Position numbers and translations under genes: made by a program. DNA of 57,276 bases from an uncultured Prevotella sp. (lineage in GTDB: Bacteria > Bacteroidota > Bacteroidia > Bacteroidales > Bacteroidaceae), in contig USEC01000011.1 of assembly GCA_900553595.1 (NCBI GenBank), forward strand, positions 1 through 57,276, in the 5' to 3' direction. The notes under the pieces were generated by a model. It was not told where the DNA came from. It made no database searches and saw only the letters and a program-made list of their open reading frames with translations. How positions within the stretch are numbered: position 1 is the first letter of the stretch; the number at the start of each line of letters is the position of its first letter. Below, piece after piece: positions 25,638 through 34,443 of this stretch.

Positions 25638-25668
25638 CATTCCGAAAACGTTTGACACATATTTATAT

Positions 25669-26898
25669 ATGACCTCATCCTTACACATTGCCATCATCGG
25701 CGGCGGTGCGGCAGGCTTCTTTGCCGCCATCGAGGCGAAACGCTGCAACCCCGATGCCGACATCACCATATTCGAGAAGAACAACGCCATGCTCGCTAAG
25801 GTGGCGATAACCGGCGGCGGACGCTGCAATCTCACCAACTCGTTCGCACTCATCAGCGACGCCCGCCAGGCTTATCCGCGCGGGCACAAGCTCATGAAGC
25901 GGCTGCTGAAACGCTTCTCGCACACCGATGTGTACGACTGGTTTGAGCGTGAGGGCGTGCCGCTCGTCACGCAGAGCGACGAGTGTGTGTTCCCGGCATC
26001 GCAGGATTCGCAGAGCATCATTTCGTGTCTCACACGCCTTGCCGTGCGCCTCGGTGTGCGGCAGCGTTGCGGTCATCGTCTGACGGACATCAGCCGCAAC
26101 GCCGACTCCACGCTGCACCTCACGTTTGCCAATGGCTTTGAGTCCGATTTCCACCGTGTCGCCGTCACCACCGGCGGTGCGCCCAAGGGCGAAGGACTGT
26201 GCGTGCATGTCAGTCTGGGGCATGAGATAGAGCAGCCCGTGCCGTCGCTCTTCACGTTCAATGTGCCCGATGCACGCTTCCTCGAACTCATGGGCACCGT
26301 GGTGGAGCCGGTCATAGCTTCCATTCCCGGCACGAAGCACCGGGCGGAAGGCGCACTCCTCGTCACACACTGGGGTATGAGCGGTCCGGCGGTGCTGAAA
26401 CTCTCGTCGCACGCGGCACGCTTCCTGCACGAAAACGCCTACCGCACGAAGGTGGCGGTGAACTGGACGGGCATGACACAAAGCTCGGTGGCTGCCGAAG
26501 CGGTGGCTGCCATTGCCGCCGCAAACGCCCAGAAGCAGCTCGCTTCGGTGCGCCCTCTCAATCTTCCGGCACGCCTCTGGCTTTATATATTGGCGAAACT
26601 GGGTCTGTCGCAGCAGAGACGGTGGGGCGAACTGGGCAAGAAAGACACCAACCGCCTTGTGGAAACGCTCACCAACGACATATATGAGATAAACGGCAAA
26701 GGCCGCTTCCGCGACGAGTTTGTCACCTGTGGCGGCGTGTCGCTGGCTTCCGTCGATATGAATACGCTCGAAAGCCGTGTCTGTCCGCACCTCTTCTTTG
26801 CTGGCGAAGTGCTTGATGTCGATGCCATTACGGGCGGCTTCAATCTGCAGGCAGCATGGAGTATGGGGCATGTAGTGGGACGAAATATCGCAGAATAG
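25669..26898 (+). CDS. BaiN/HI0933-type flavoprotein (NAD(P)/FAD-dependent oxidoreductase)
   Basis: The 409-aa protein opens with the FAD dinucleotide-binding motif AIIGGGAAGFFAAIEAKR and has the family hallmark KVAITGGGRCNLTNS (about 44-58). A second signature, THWGMSGPAVLKLS, lies near 236, and the C-terminal FAD-contact region reads GEVLDVDAITGGFNLQAAWSMGHVVGRNIA. These features define the YhiN/BaiN (HI0933) flavoprotein family. The physiological substrate is mostly unknown; some members reduce bile-acid intermediates, which cannot be claimed here. Confidence 0.92.
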   Translation: MTSSLHIAIIGGGAAGFFAAIEAKRCNPDADITIFEKNNAMLAKVAITGGGRCNLTNSFALISDARQAYPRGHKLMKRLLKRFSHTDVYDWFEREGVPLVTQSDECVFPASQDSQSIISCLTRLAVRLGVRQRCGHRLTDISRNADSTLHLTFANGFESDFHRVAVTTGGAPKGEGLCVHVSLGHEIEQPVPSLFTFNVPDARFLELMGTVVEPVIASIPGTKHRAEGALLVTHWGMSGPAVLKLSSHAARFLHENAYRTKVAVNWTGMTQSSVAAEAVAAIAAANAQKQLASVRPLNLPARLWLYILAKLGLSQQRRWGELGKKDTNRLVETLTNDIYEINGKGRFRDEFVTCGGVSLASVDMNTLESRVCPHLFFAGEVLDVDAITGGFNLQAAWSMGHVVGRNIAE

Positions 26899-26950
26899 GA
26901 CTTAATTTGTGTTAAATGTCTGTAAAATGGGGGGTGAGCATCTTTTTTCA

Positions 26951-26958
26951 TACCTTTG
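26951..26958 (+). promoter_or_regulatory. Promoter -7 box of the large secreted protein gene
   Basis: TACCTTTG is an exact -7 box, 56 nt before the ATG at 27015. It lies inside the open frame running from 26916, which therefore cannot be the translated start. Confidence 0.6.
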
Positions 26959-27014
26959 TAAAGTTCATTCAAAGAATGACATCCGACATAAGTATAAACA
27001 AAACAAACATTCGT

Positions 27015-29258
27015 ATGAAGCATTTTTCTACTCTTCTGTTGGCGATGTTCGCCATCGGTGCAAGCGCGCAAAGCGGTGGTACGGGAGCATTGCTCGATGA
27101 AACCTACCAGTTTACAGACGACGGCGACGGACTTTTCCGCTATGTCTTTGCCTACGACAAAAACAAACAACGCTCCTCGGAGACCATCTATTACAAGGAA
27201 CGCAACGCTGGCGTGTGGGGCAGTGAGTCGCTCTACGAGGTGGGCAACTACTCCTATCAGTTCGACTCCAAGGGTCGTCTGAAGGTGAAGGAGGTGAAGT
27301 ACACCCTTGGCAAGCCCAAATTTCAAACCTACCGCATCATGGTGGACTATAACGACAATGCCGCTGCCGGCGAAGCAGTGAGCACTTTCAAGCGTTATAC
27401 GCTCACAAACGACAACAACTACCAGCTCGAAGAGCAGTGGAGCCTTTATGCCAACGGCCGGCTCGCCTCGCATTCGATTCTCAACAGCTACGATGCCGTG
27501 TCGTTCCGCTATGATGAAAACGGAACGAGGAATGCCATTCTCTCCTACGATTTTTCAGGCGATAAACTCGTGACCGAAGTCACAAAGAGCGGAACGCTCA
27601 ACGATTCCACCATCGTGCATTACAAGGATGGAATGCCGTCGTGGACAGAACGCTACCGTTACGATGGCAAGACGGGGCGGCCTCTTGAATATACCAAATG
27701 GGGAAAGACGGTGGATGCCTTTCATAACGTGTGGAAGTACGATGCCCAAGGACGCATCGTGCTCGACGAACATTACATTGACAGCGCAGACGATGAAGTG
27801 GATTATCCGACAGTCGCAGCCTTGTCGGGCAAGCGCAGTCAGTGTGCCCGCTTGCCGTTCATGGGTGCAGGCCGGGCGAAAGCGGTTTCCAATGCCCGCA
27901 AGGCAGATGCCGCTCTGCGCCGGAACAGTAAAGAGTCGGCTCTGACGGAACCTGAATGGAAACTCGACGAACGCATCACCTACAAGTATTACAATGATGA
28001 GGTCTATCCCGTAAGCAACTCTTGGCGTTCCGTCATGAATATGGAAGGACCCTTGTCGGAGTGGGTTTTCATGGAAAAGGGTGATGAGACAGAACCTGAT
28101 TATGAGGAACGCGTAGTCTTTACACGCGATGCTTCGGGCAAACTCACGGCAGTAAACCATACTTACAGTAAGGAGGAAGGCAGCGAAAACTCGTCTGTCT
28201 ATGTCGTAGATGCCGCCGGACACGTTACCCGTCGCACCTATACAAACAAGGAAACATGGGGAGACCGTACGGATACTTATGTTGAAGATTGCCAATATGT
28301 ATGGGATTCCGACCGCTGTGTGAGTATGGTTGAAACCAATGGAAACACTTCCGGACATCAGAACAAGACATCACACGTTTACACATACGACACTGCCGCC
28401 AATAAGTTTACCGACGAATTGCGCGTAATTAACGAATCCGGGACGGATGGATCGTCCACTTCCACAGAGACTTACACCGTGCAACAGAACGGAACCAGCG
28501 TTGAAGCCACAAACTATCAGTCGGCCGATATCAAATCACGATACATCCGTGAGGTTCAGCAGGAGGATGTAAGCTTCATCGCTCCCAATATGTTGAAGGA
28601 CTATGACGGGGTTTATCCGGAGCCGCGCACGGTGATTTCGGTGAAGGGTCGCGTTGTAACGACAGCGACAGGACTATGGGACAGATACGGATATGTGGAT
28701 GTTCCGGCTCTCAACGATGCCGACAACCAGTACCTGACACTTGCTCCCGACCAGTATTTCAAGGTGAAACGCGTCGGCAACCAGCTTGTATGTTCCAGCA
28801 TCAACGGTTTCCCTGTGTATGTGGTTGAGGGCGATCTCCTCAAGAAGGAATACATCTATTACGATCACACTTCATCTGTAACTCCCCAAACCTGCGTTGC
28901 ACCGGTTGCCAAAGCCGCTGCCGGTGTTGAGTGTACCGAAGTGGAATATACCTATTCGCAGTACGGACTGCTCGTGGGACAGACCATCACCGATATAAGT
29001 GCAGATGGTAAACGCACTGAAAACATCACCATAGAGTACAAGTATGATGAGGCCACCGGCATCGGAACTTACGAGGCTGCCACAGCCAGAATGCAGCTTT
29101 CGGGCAGAAGTCTTGGCTTGACCGACGGCGCAACATTCAGCGTCTATACCCTCGGCGGCACACAGCTTGCCGCCAATGTCGCCGATTACACTTTCGCTTC
29201 ATCGGGTGTATATATCGTAAAGGTGGGCGGAAAGAGTGTGAAACTCACTGTGAGATAA
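27015..29258 (+). CDS. Large secreted protein with RHS-like repeats and C-terminal sorting domain
   Basis: No catalytic family is recognised. The 747-aa protein has a signal peptide (about 1-18, ending ASA). It is followed by many short beta-hairpin-like repeats of the type YxYDxxGR (for example YQFDSKGRLK, FRYDENGTRN, YRYDGKTGRP, WKYDAQGRIV, YTYDTAANKF), which resemble YD/RHS-type repeats. The last about 50 residues (FSVYTLGGTQLAANVADYTF ... GVYIVKVGGKSVKLTVR) look like a type IX secretion sorting domain. The start at 27015 was set by the promoter box and the signal peptide. It is probably a cell-surface or secreted structural/adhesive protein; this is inference. Confidence 0.8.
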   Translation: MKHFSTLLLAMFAIGASAQSGGTGALLDETYQFTDDGDGLFRYVFAYDKNKQRSSETIYYKERNAGVWGSESLYEVGNYSYQFDSKGRLKVKEVKYTLGKPKFQTYRIMVDYNDNAAAGEAVSTFKRYTLTNDNNYQLEEQWSLYANGRLASHSILNSYDAVSFRYDENGTRNAILSYDFSGDKLVTEVTKSGTLNDSTIVHYKDGMPSWTERYRYDGKTGRPLEYTKWGKTVDAFHNVWKYDAQGRIVLDEHYIDSADDEVDYPTVAALSGKRSQCARLPFMGAGRAKAVSNARKADAALRRNSKESALTEPEWKLDERITYKYYNDEVYPVSNSWRSVMNMEGPLSEWVFMEKGDETEPDYEERVVFTRDASGKLTAVNHTYSKEEGSENSSVYVVDAAGHVTRRTYTNKETWGDRTDTYVEDCQYVWDSDRCVSMVETNGNTSGHQNKTSHVYTYDTAANKFTDELRVINESGTDGSSTSTETYTVQQNGTSVEATNYQSADIKSRYIREVQQEDVSFIAPNMLKDYDGVYPEPRTVISVKGRVVTTATGLWDRYGYVDVPALNDADNQYLTLAPDQYFKVKRVGNQLVCSSINGFPVYVVEGDLLKKEYIYYDHTSSVTPQTCVAPVAKAAAGVECTEVEYTYSQYGLLVGQTITDISADGKRTENITIEYKYDEATGIGTYEAATARMQLSGRSLGLTDGATFSVYTLGGTQLAANVADYTFASSGVYIVKVGGKSVKLTVR

Positions 29259-29330
29259 GGCGCATTGAGGCGTGACAACGGGGCTTGATGCTTCGTTATG
29301 CGACGCTTTGAAGTTATGATTCCTATACGG

Positions 29331-29376
29331 AAAAGGCAGGAAATTGCGGCGAAGAAGCTGTGGTTTCCTGCCTTTT
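29331..29376 (+). terminator. Intrinsic terminator after the large secreted protein gene
   Basis: The arms AAAAGGCAGGAAA (29331-29343) and TTTCCTGCCTTTT (29364-29376) form a perfect 13-bp stem ending in a T-run. Confidence 0.75.
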
Positions 29377-29425
29377 GCATTATGTGTTGCAGAATGTTAT
29401 ATTAGCAAAAGAAATGCGACAATCG

Positions 29426-29456
29426 TTGCCTCTTAAATGGAAAATTGTTATTTTTG
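29426..29456 (+). promoter_or_regulatory. Promoter of the TlpA-like gene
   Basis: A TTG at 29426-29428, a 20-nt spacer and TATTTTTG at 29449-29456 match the Bacteroidetes pattern; the ATG is at 29502. Confidence 0.6.
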
Positions 29457-29501
29457 CACATGAATAGGTAAAACCAGACAAACATTTAAACAGATTACAG
29501 T

Positions 29502-30611
29502 ATGATAAGACGACTCTTTTCAGCCATTGCACTGGCTCTTGTAGCAACAGCGGTGGCAGCTCAGCAGAAGAATGTTGAATACAACATCAGCGGAACTTGC
29601 ACCAGTGGTGACAAGATGGTGTATGTGATAAATGCCGCCGCACGCGACATTGAGGTGTTGGACAGTGCGAAAGTGGAGTCGGGCAAGTTTGCCATGAAAG
29701 GCAATGCCCCTGAGAACGCCCTCCTCGGACTCACACTTACGAAGCAAGGCTACTGTGCATTCATCAACGACGGCACTCCCATCACTGCCGATATGGACAG
29801 CAATGTGCTCACCGGCTCGGCTCAGAACACCAAGCTTAACGCCTACGACCGCGAGATGGACAAGTATTCTTCGCAGATGATGGATATTTATTCCAAGTTC
29901 ATGGCAGCACAGCAGGGCGGCGCAACACATGCCGACCTGGATAAGCTTCAGGCGGAACTCGCTCCCCAGATTGAGGCCATTTCAGAGCAACAGTCAAAGC
30001 GTTCGCTTGAAATCATCAACGAGAACACCGACAACTTCATACCCGTCGCGTTCATAAACAATGTTGTTGGCGACTGCGAGTACGAAGAACTCAAGCAGCT
30101 TCTCGCCCCTGAAAAGGTGTATTCAAACCATCCCGCACTCGCCGGAGCGCACCAGTATCTTGCAATGCTTGCCAAGAAGGCGGCCTTCATAGGCAAGAAA
30201 TTCATCGACATAACAGAGAACGACACCGAAGGCAAGGCTCACAAGCTCTCCGAATATTGCGGCAAGGGCAACTATGTGCTCATTGATTTCTGGGCAAGCT
30301 GGTGCGGACCGTGCCGTGCCGAGATGCCTAACGTGAAGGCAGCCTACGAGAAATACAAGGCTAAGGGCTTCAATATCGTCGGTCTTTCGTTCGACAGCAA
30401 GCTCGATAGTTGGAAGAAAGCCATCAGCGATATGCAGCTTTCATGGGTTCATCTGAGCGACCTGAAAGGCTGGCAGAGCCTCGCCGGACAGACATACGGT
30501 ATCACTTCAATCCCTGCCAGCTATCTTGTGGCACCCGACGGCACTGTCATTGCAGCCGATTTGCGTGGCGACAAGCTCGAAAAGAAGTTGCGTGAGGTGT
30601 ATGGAGAGTAA
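29502..30611 (+). CDS. TlpA-like thioredoxin-fold protein with N-terminal DUF4369-type domain
   Basis: This is a periplasmic or envelope thiol-disulphide oxidoreductase. The 369-aa protein has a signal peptide (about 1-20, ending VAA). A beta-rich N-terminal domain (about 25-110) of DUF4369 type is followed by a helical linker (about 112-225). The thioredoxin domain (about 235-369) carries CGPC at 268-271 in DFWASWCGPCRAEMP, and the cis-proline is in GITSIPASYLV. This three-part design is common in Bacteroidetes. It has its own promoter and a strong terminator, so it is monocistronic. Reduction of exported cysteine proteins or cytochromes is the family role; the partner is unknown. Confidence 0.92.
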   Translation: MIRRLFSAIALALVATAVAAQQKNVEYNISGTCTSGDKMVYVINAAARDIEVLDSAKVESGKFAMKGNAPENALLGLTLTKQGYCAFINDGTPITADMDSNVLTGSAQNTKLNAYDREMDKYSSQMMDIYSKFMAAQQGGATHADLDKLQAELAPQIEAISEQQSKRSLEIINENTDNFIPVAFINNVVGDCEYEELKQLLAPEKVYSNHPALAGAHQYLAMLAKKAAFIGKKFIDITENDTEGKAHKLSEYCGKGNYVLIDFWASWCGPCRAEMPNVKAAYEKYKAKGFNIVGLSFDSKLDSWKKAISDMQLSWVHLSDLKGWQSLAGQTYGITSIPASYLVAPDGTVIAADLRGDKLEKKLREVYGE

Positions 30612-30637
30612 TGGGAAATGAACTGACAAAAAGGTAG

Positions 30638-30699
30638 AAAAGTAAAAAGGATTTGCTGCAACTTCTGCAAGGAAGCACTGCCGAAGCCTTTTTACTTTT
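30638..30699 (+). terminator. Terminator after the TlpA-like gene
   Basis: The arms AAAAGTAAAAAGG (30638-30650) and CCTTTTTACTTTT (30687-30699) are a perfect 13-bp inverted repeat around a 36-nt loop, followed by further T-rich sequence. The A/T-rich stem with T-tail could act in both directions. Confidence 0.65.
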
Positions 30700-30839
30700 T
30701 TGCTTTTTACCTTGTTTCCGCATGTCTGCGACAGACTCACGGCCGGAATGCAGACCGGCGGAACCTCCGTTACGTTCCTTCCCACTCATGCCGCGCCCCT
30801 TTCCACCCCTTGGTTTCTATATTATTTTATTTTTATACA

Positions 30840-32189
30840 ATGGATAACAACAGACAGGCGACACTCGAACTCGGCACAAAACCGGTCGGCAAACTGCTCA
30901 TGCAGTATGCTCTTCCTGCCATTGCGGCAATGACGGCAGCGTCGCTTTACAACATGACCGACAGCATCTTCATCGGACAGGGATGCGGTGCGCTTGCCAT
31001 AAGCGGCCTCGCCATCACCTTTCCGTTGCAGAATCTCGCTGCAGCCTTCGGTGCCGGCGTGGGCGTCGGTGCCTCCACCTGCATCTCGGTGAAGCTCGGT
31101 CAGAAGGATTATACCACTGCCGAGCGTGTTTTCGGCAACGCCTTTACGCTTAATATAATAATAGGTGTGGCTTTCAGCATCATTACGTTGATGTTCCTCA
31201 ACCCCATCCTCCGCTTCTTCGGAGCCAGCGATGCCACCCTGCCTTACGCTCGCGAGTACATGGTTATAACCCTTGCCGGCAACGCCATATCGCACATGTT
31301 CTTCGGAATGAACGCCATATTGCGTGCCGCCTCCAAGCCCCGCAGTGCCATGATGGCCTCCATCGTCACCGTAGTGCTTAATGCCATACTCTCGCCCATA
31401 TTCATCTGGCCCCTCCACATGGGCATCGGCGGTGCCGCACTCGCCACCATTATCTCCCAAGCCACGGTGCTGGCGTGGCAGTGCCGCATATTCAGCAATC
31501 CGCAGTGCATAGTGCATTTCAAGCGCGGCATATACCGTCCCGTGGCCCATATCATCAAAAACATCATCGCGATAGGCATGTCGCCGTTCGCAATGAATGT
31601 GTGTTCGTGCATCATCATCATCTTCATCAACAACGCCCTCATGCGTCATGGCGGCGATATGGCGGTGGGTGCCTTCGGCATAACCAACAAGATTGCCTTC
31701 ATCTTCATAATGATAAACATGGGAATGAACCAGGGCATGTTCCCCATTGCGGGCTACAACTACGGCGCACGCAACTACGACCGTCTGCTGCGTGTGCTCC
31801 GCTACACGTTTGTCGTGGCAATATGCATCGCCACCGCGGGCTTCATCATAGCCCAGACACTGCCCTACGAGTGCGCACGCCTCTTCACTACCGACGAGAA
31901 CCTCATACGCATTTCCGAGCGTGCCATACGCATCAACATGATGGTGTTCCCCGTTGTGGGGGCGCAGATGGTGTGCACGGGATTCTTCCAGAGCATAGGC
32001 AAGGCAAAGATAAGCATGCTTCTGTCGCTCTCACGACAGTTGCTCTTCTTTCTGCCGCTGCTTATTGTGCTGCCGAACTTCTACGATGTGGATGGCGTAT
32101 GGATGTCGCAGCCTATCAGCGACATGATTTCCGCCATCGTAGCGGTGGTGCTTCTGCTCAATTACATAAAACGTTTCAAACAGCAATAG
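30840..32189 (+). CDS. MATE family efflux transporter
   Basis: This is a predicted cation-coupled multidrug/toxin exporter of the inner membrane. The 449-aa length and about 12 membrane helices are typical. The first helix region, KLLMQYALPAIAAMTAASLYNMTDSIFIG, and the equivalent region of the second half, IKNIIAIGMSPFAMN, show the internal two-fold repeat. The start at 30840 (MDNNRQ) was preferred to an upstream in-frame codon at 30810, which adds a hydrophobic stretch unlike the family. No exact promoter box is visible in the gap after the upstream terminator. The substrate cannot be deduced. Confidence 0.93.
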   Translation: MDNNRQATLELGTKPVGKLLMQYALPAIAAMTAASLYNMTDSIFIGQGCGALAISGLAITFPLQNLAAAFGAGVGVGASTCISVKLGQKDYTTAERVFGNAFTLNIIIGVAFSIITLMFLNPILRFFGASDATLPYAREYMVITLAGNAISHMFFGMNAILRAASKPRSAMMASIVTVVLNAILSPIFIWPLHMGIGGAALATIISQATVLAWQCRIFSNPQCIVHFKRGIYRPVAHIIKNIIAIGMSPFAMNVCSCIIIIFINNALMRHGGDMAVGAFGITNKIAFIFIMINMGMNQGMFPIAGYNYGARNYDRLLRVLRYTFVVAICIATAGFIIAQTLPYECARLFTTDENLIRISERAIRINMMVFPVVGAQMVCTGFFQSIGKAKISMLLSLSRQLLFFLPLLIVLPNFYDVDGVWMSQPISDMISAIVAVVLLLNYIKRFKQQ

Positions 32190-32240
32190 ATACATAACCT
32201 CCGCATCATCACCTATATGCGGAACCTAAACAAACAGGAT

Positions 32241-32867
32241 ATGGAAAACAACGATAATCTCATCATAAGTGTGGGACGCCAGCTTGGCAGTGGCGGCCAC
32301 ATCGTGGCGAAGATGCTTGCCGACGAATTCGGCTGCAAGTTCTACGACCGTGAGGTGCTCAACCTCGCAGCCAAGGAGAGCGGATTCAGTGAGGAATTCT
32401 TCGAGAAGAACGACGAGAAGAAGGGATTCCTTTCGTCGGTGTTCCACATGCATGTGCCGTTCATCAGCGACAACACGTTCTACAACAACGGCATCTCGCA
32501 GGAAAACCTCTTCAAGTTGCAGAGCGATGCCATGCGCAAGGCAGCCGATGAGTCGGCGTGCGTGTTCGTAGGGCGTTGTGCCGACTATGTGCTCCGCGAC
32601 CATAAAAACCTTGTGAGCGTCTTCATCACTGCCGATCTCGACGAGCGTATAGCCCAGGTGTGCAAACGCCACGACTGCACTGCCGATGAGGCCCGCAAGA
32701 TAATAGAGTCGGGCGAGAGTGGGCGTGCCTCGTTCTACAACTACTATACGGGCAAGACCTGGGGTCACAGCTCCTCCTACGACCTCTGCATCAACTCGTC
32801 GCGGCTCGGACTCGAAGGCACCAAGGAGTTCATAGCACAGTTCGTAAGAAGTCTGAAGCGTGCATGA
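32241..32867 (+). CDS. Cytidylate kinase-like family protein
   Basis: The 208-aa protein starts with IISVGRQLGSGGHIVAKMLADEFG, the P-loop region of the cytidylate-kinase-like family. It goes on with CKFYDREVLNLAA, a basic FVGRCADYVLRD strand and a lid-like region RIAQVCKRHDC. True cytidylate kinase is usually encoded elsewhere; this family of single P-loop kinases has no settled substrate. The ATG at 32241 was chosen over one 24 nt upstream because the conserved domain begins directly after it. It overlaps the next gene by 4 nt (ATGA). Confidence 0.88.
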   Translation: MENNDNLIISVGRQLGSGGHIVAKMLADEFGCKFYDREVLNLAAKESGFSEEFFEKNDEKKGFLSSVFHMHVPFISDNTFYNNGISQENLFKLQSDAMRKAADESACVFVGRCADYVLRDHKNLVSVFITADLDERIAQVCKRHDCTADEARKIIESGESGRASFYNYYTGKTWGHSSSYDLCINSSRLGLEGTKEFIAQFVRSLKRA

Positions 32868-33376
32868 AACGTATAGGAATCATCAGCGACACCCATTCCT
32901 ATTGGGACGACCGCTATCTGAAATACTTCGAGCCGTGCGACGAAATATGGCATGCCGGCGACATCTGCGGCACCGAACTGGCTGAGCGTCTGGCGGCATT
33001 CCGCCTCTTGCGTGCCGTCTGCGGCAACTGCGACGGCGGCGACCTGCGGCTGATGTACCCCGAAATACTGCGGTTTCGCTGCGAGGAGGTGGATGTGCTC
33101 ATGAAGCACATCGGAGGCTATCCCGGACGCTACGACCCCAGTATCAGGTCGGAGATATACGCCCGTCCGCCGCAACTCTTCATCAGCGGCCACTCGCACA
33201 TACTCAAGGTGCAGTACGACCGCACGCTCAATCTGCTGCACATCAATCCCGGTGCTGCCGGAATGCAGGGCTGGCAGCGCGAACGCACGCTCGTGCGCAT
33301 AGCCATCGACGGTGCGAAAATATCCGATTGTGAGGTGATCGAACTGGGAGGCACGCAGTGCCGGTGCGAGCCTTGA
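32864..33376 (+). CDS. Metallophosphoesterase of the YfcE/MJ0936 type
   Basis: The 170-aa protein has the calcineurin-like metal-binding motifs: SDTHSYW near the start, WHAGDICG, GNCDGGD in the middle and the SGHSHILK and NPGAAG motifs near 104-131. This is the compact phosphodiesterase fold without extra domains. A usual middle motif (a further histidine in the G-H-x-H region) is present. It is translationally coupled to the kinase-like gene. The substrate is likely a small phosphodiester, but unknown. Confidence 0.9.
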   Translation: MKRIGIISDTHSYWDDRYLKYFEPCDEIWHAGDICGTELAERLAAFRLLRAVCGNCDGGDLRLMYPEILRFRCEEVDVLMKHIGGYPGRYDPSIRSEIYARPPQLFISGHSHILKVQYDRTLNLLHINPGAAGMQGWQRERTLVRIAIDGAKISDCEVIELGGTQCRCEP

Positions 33377-33414
33377 AACATGGTGTTTTGTCAAACATGG
33401 CACCGTCCGTTTGA

Positions 33415-33495
33415 AAACAAGCCTTGTTTGCATCCGAAACAAGCCTTGTTTGTACTCAAAAGAAGCCTTGTTTTGAAGCAAAGGAAGCCTTGTTT
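33415..33495. repeat. 22-bp-period dyad repeat array 3 (four units)
   Basis: Units start at 33415, 33437, 33459 and 33481, exactly 22 bp apart. The dyads read AAACAAG-C-CTTGTTT (twice), then with AAAGAAG and AAGGAAG left arms. The spacers are GCATCCG, GTACTCA and TGAAGCA. The array sits between the phosphoesterase gene and a small membrane-protein gene. Confidence 0.9.
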
Positions 33496-33531
33496 TCAAT
33501 GCACTTGCAACAATATGAAAATCAGTTTGTT

Positions 33532-33741
33532 ATGAATATGAAAATGAAATCCGTTATGTATTGGATGTGGCGGTTTGTCGTGACCGTTGCCCTCCTGTTC
33601 TTTTGTCGTGTCGGACTCGACTGGCTTTTTGGTGACGACCCGCTTGAGCATTTCAACCTCAGAGGGTTACTATTCGCCGTCATTGTAGTCCTTATACTAA
33701 GAGGCATTGACGCATTGGAAAAAAAGAAGGGGACGAACTGA
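33532..33741 (+). CDS. Small two-helix membrane protein
   Basis: The 69-aa product has a basic start (MNMKMKSVMYWMWR), a membrane helix at about 9-30, a short acidic loop (FGDDPLEHF), a second helix at about 42-58 and a Lys-rich end. It is hypothetical, with no family known to me. The frame is open upstream into the dyad array, which is not coding, so the ATG at 33532 (or an adjacent ATG at 33538) was chosen. Confidence 0.55.
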   Translation: MNMKMKSVMYWMWRFVVTVALLFFCRVGLDWLFGDDPLEHFNLRGLLFAVIVVLILRGIDALEKKKGTN

Positions 33742-33903
33742 GGTGTGCCGGAGTGAAAAACTTATTCACGGCTCATAAAAATAAAAATCGTCATGCAATG
33801 ATTTTATCTGACTTGCATTATAATATTGTGAGCCGGAATTCTGTTTCTGTATCATTAAAAAATATCGAACATCGCGCAAGTGAAGCTGAACCTTTCGCAT
33901 AAT

Positions 33904-34443
33904 ATGACATCGGAGCAACGCCTTGTGAGCGAGGTGAAGCGTGGCGACCGCCTTGCCATGCGTCGGCTCTACGATGAATATTCCGGCTATGCCATGTCCG
34001 TAGGGCTGCGGTATGTGCCGGACAGGGACGATGTGCTCGATATTCTGCAGGACAGTTTCATAAAGGTGTTCCAGCGCATTGGCGATTTTGAGTATCGGGG
34101 CGAAGGTTCGCTCAGATCGTGGATAGCACGCATCACCGCCAATGAAGCCCTCGGACTGCTGCGGCAGCGCAATCGTGTGACCTTCACCGACAAGCTGCCG
34201 GAGGCATCGACCGACGATGAACCCGACATGACCATGGTGAGCGACGATGTTCTGAACGGCATGATAGGGCGTCTGCCCGACGGCTACCGTGTGGTGCTCA
34301 ACCTCTATGTGTTCGCCGGAATGAGCCACAAGGAGATTGCCGCCGAACTCGGTATAAGTCCGAGCACGTCGGCGTCGCAGTTCTTCCACGCCAGAAAAAT
34401 GCTCGCAAAGATGATTAACGACTATAATAAAAAGCAACGATAA
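33904..34443 (+). CDS. ECF-type RNA polymerase sigma factor
   Basis: The 179-aa protein has sigma region 2 (LAMRRLYDEYSGYAMSVGLRYV, then DVLDILQDSFIKVFQRIGDFEYRGEGSLRSWIARI) and region 4 (IGRLPDGYRVVLNLYVFAGMSHKEIAAELGISPSTSASQFFHARK). The ATG at 33904 was preferred to a GTG at 33880. The next gene begins on the last base of its TAA stop, so the two are coupled. This layout of sigma plus membrane partner is widespread in Bacteroidetes and usually controls envelope or polysaccharide-related genes. Confidence 0.92.
   Translation: MTSEQRLVSEVKRGDRLAMRRLYDEYSGYAMSVGLRYVPDRDDVLDILQDSFIKVFQRIGDFEYRGEGSLRSWIARITANEALGLLRQRNRVTFTDKLPEASTDDEPDMTMVSDDVLNGMIGRLPDGYRVVLNLYVFAGMSHKEIAAELGISPSTSASQFFHARKMLAKMINDYNKKQR

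Noticed and set aside
33424..33531. Upstream extension of the small membrane protein
   Set aside because: The frame runs through dyad array 3, which recurs in non-coding DNA elsewhere.
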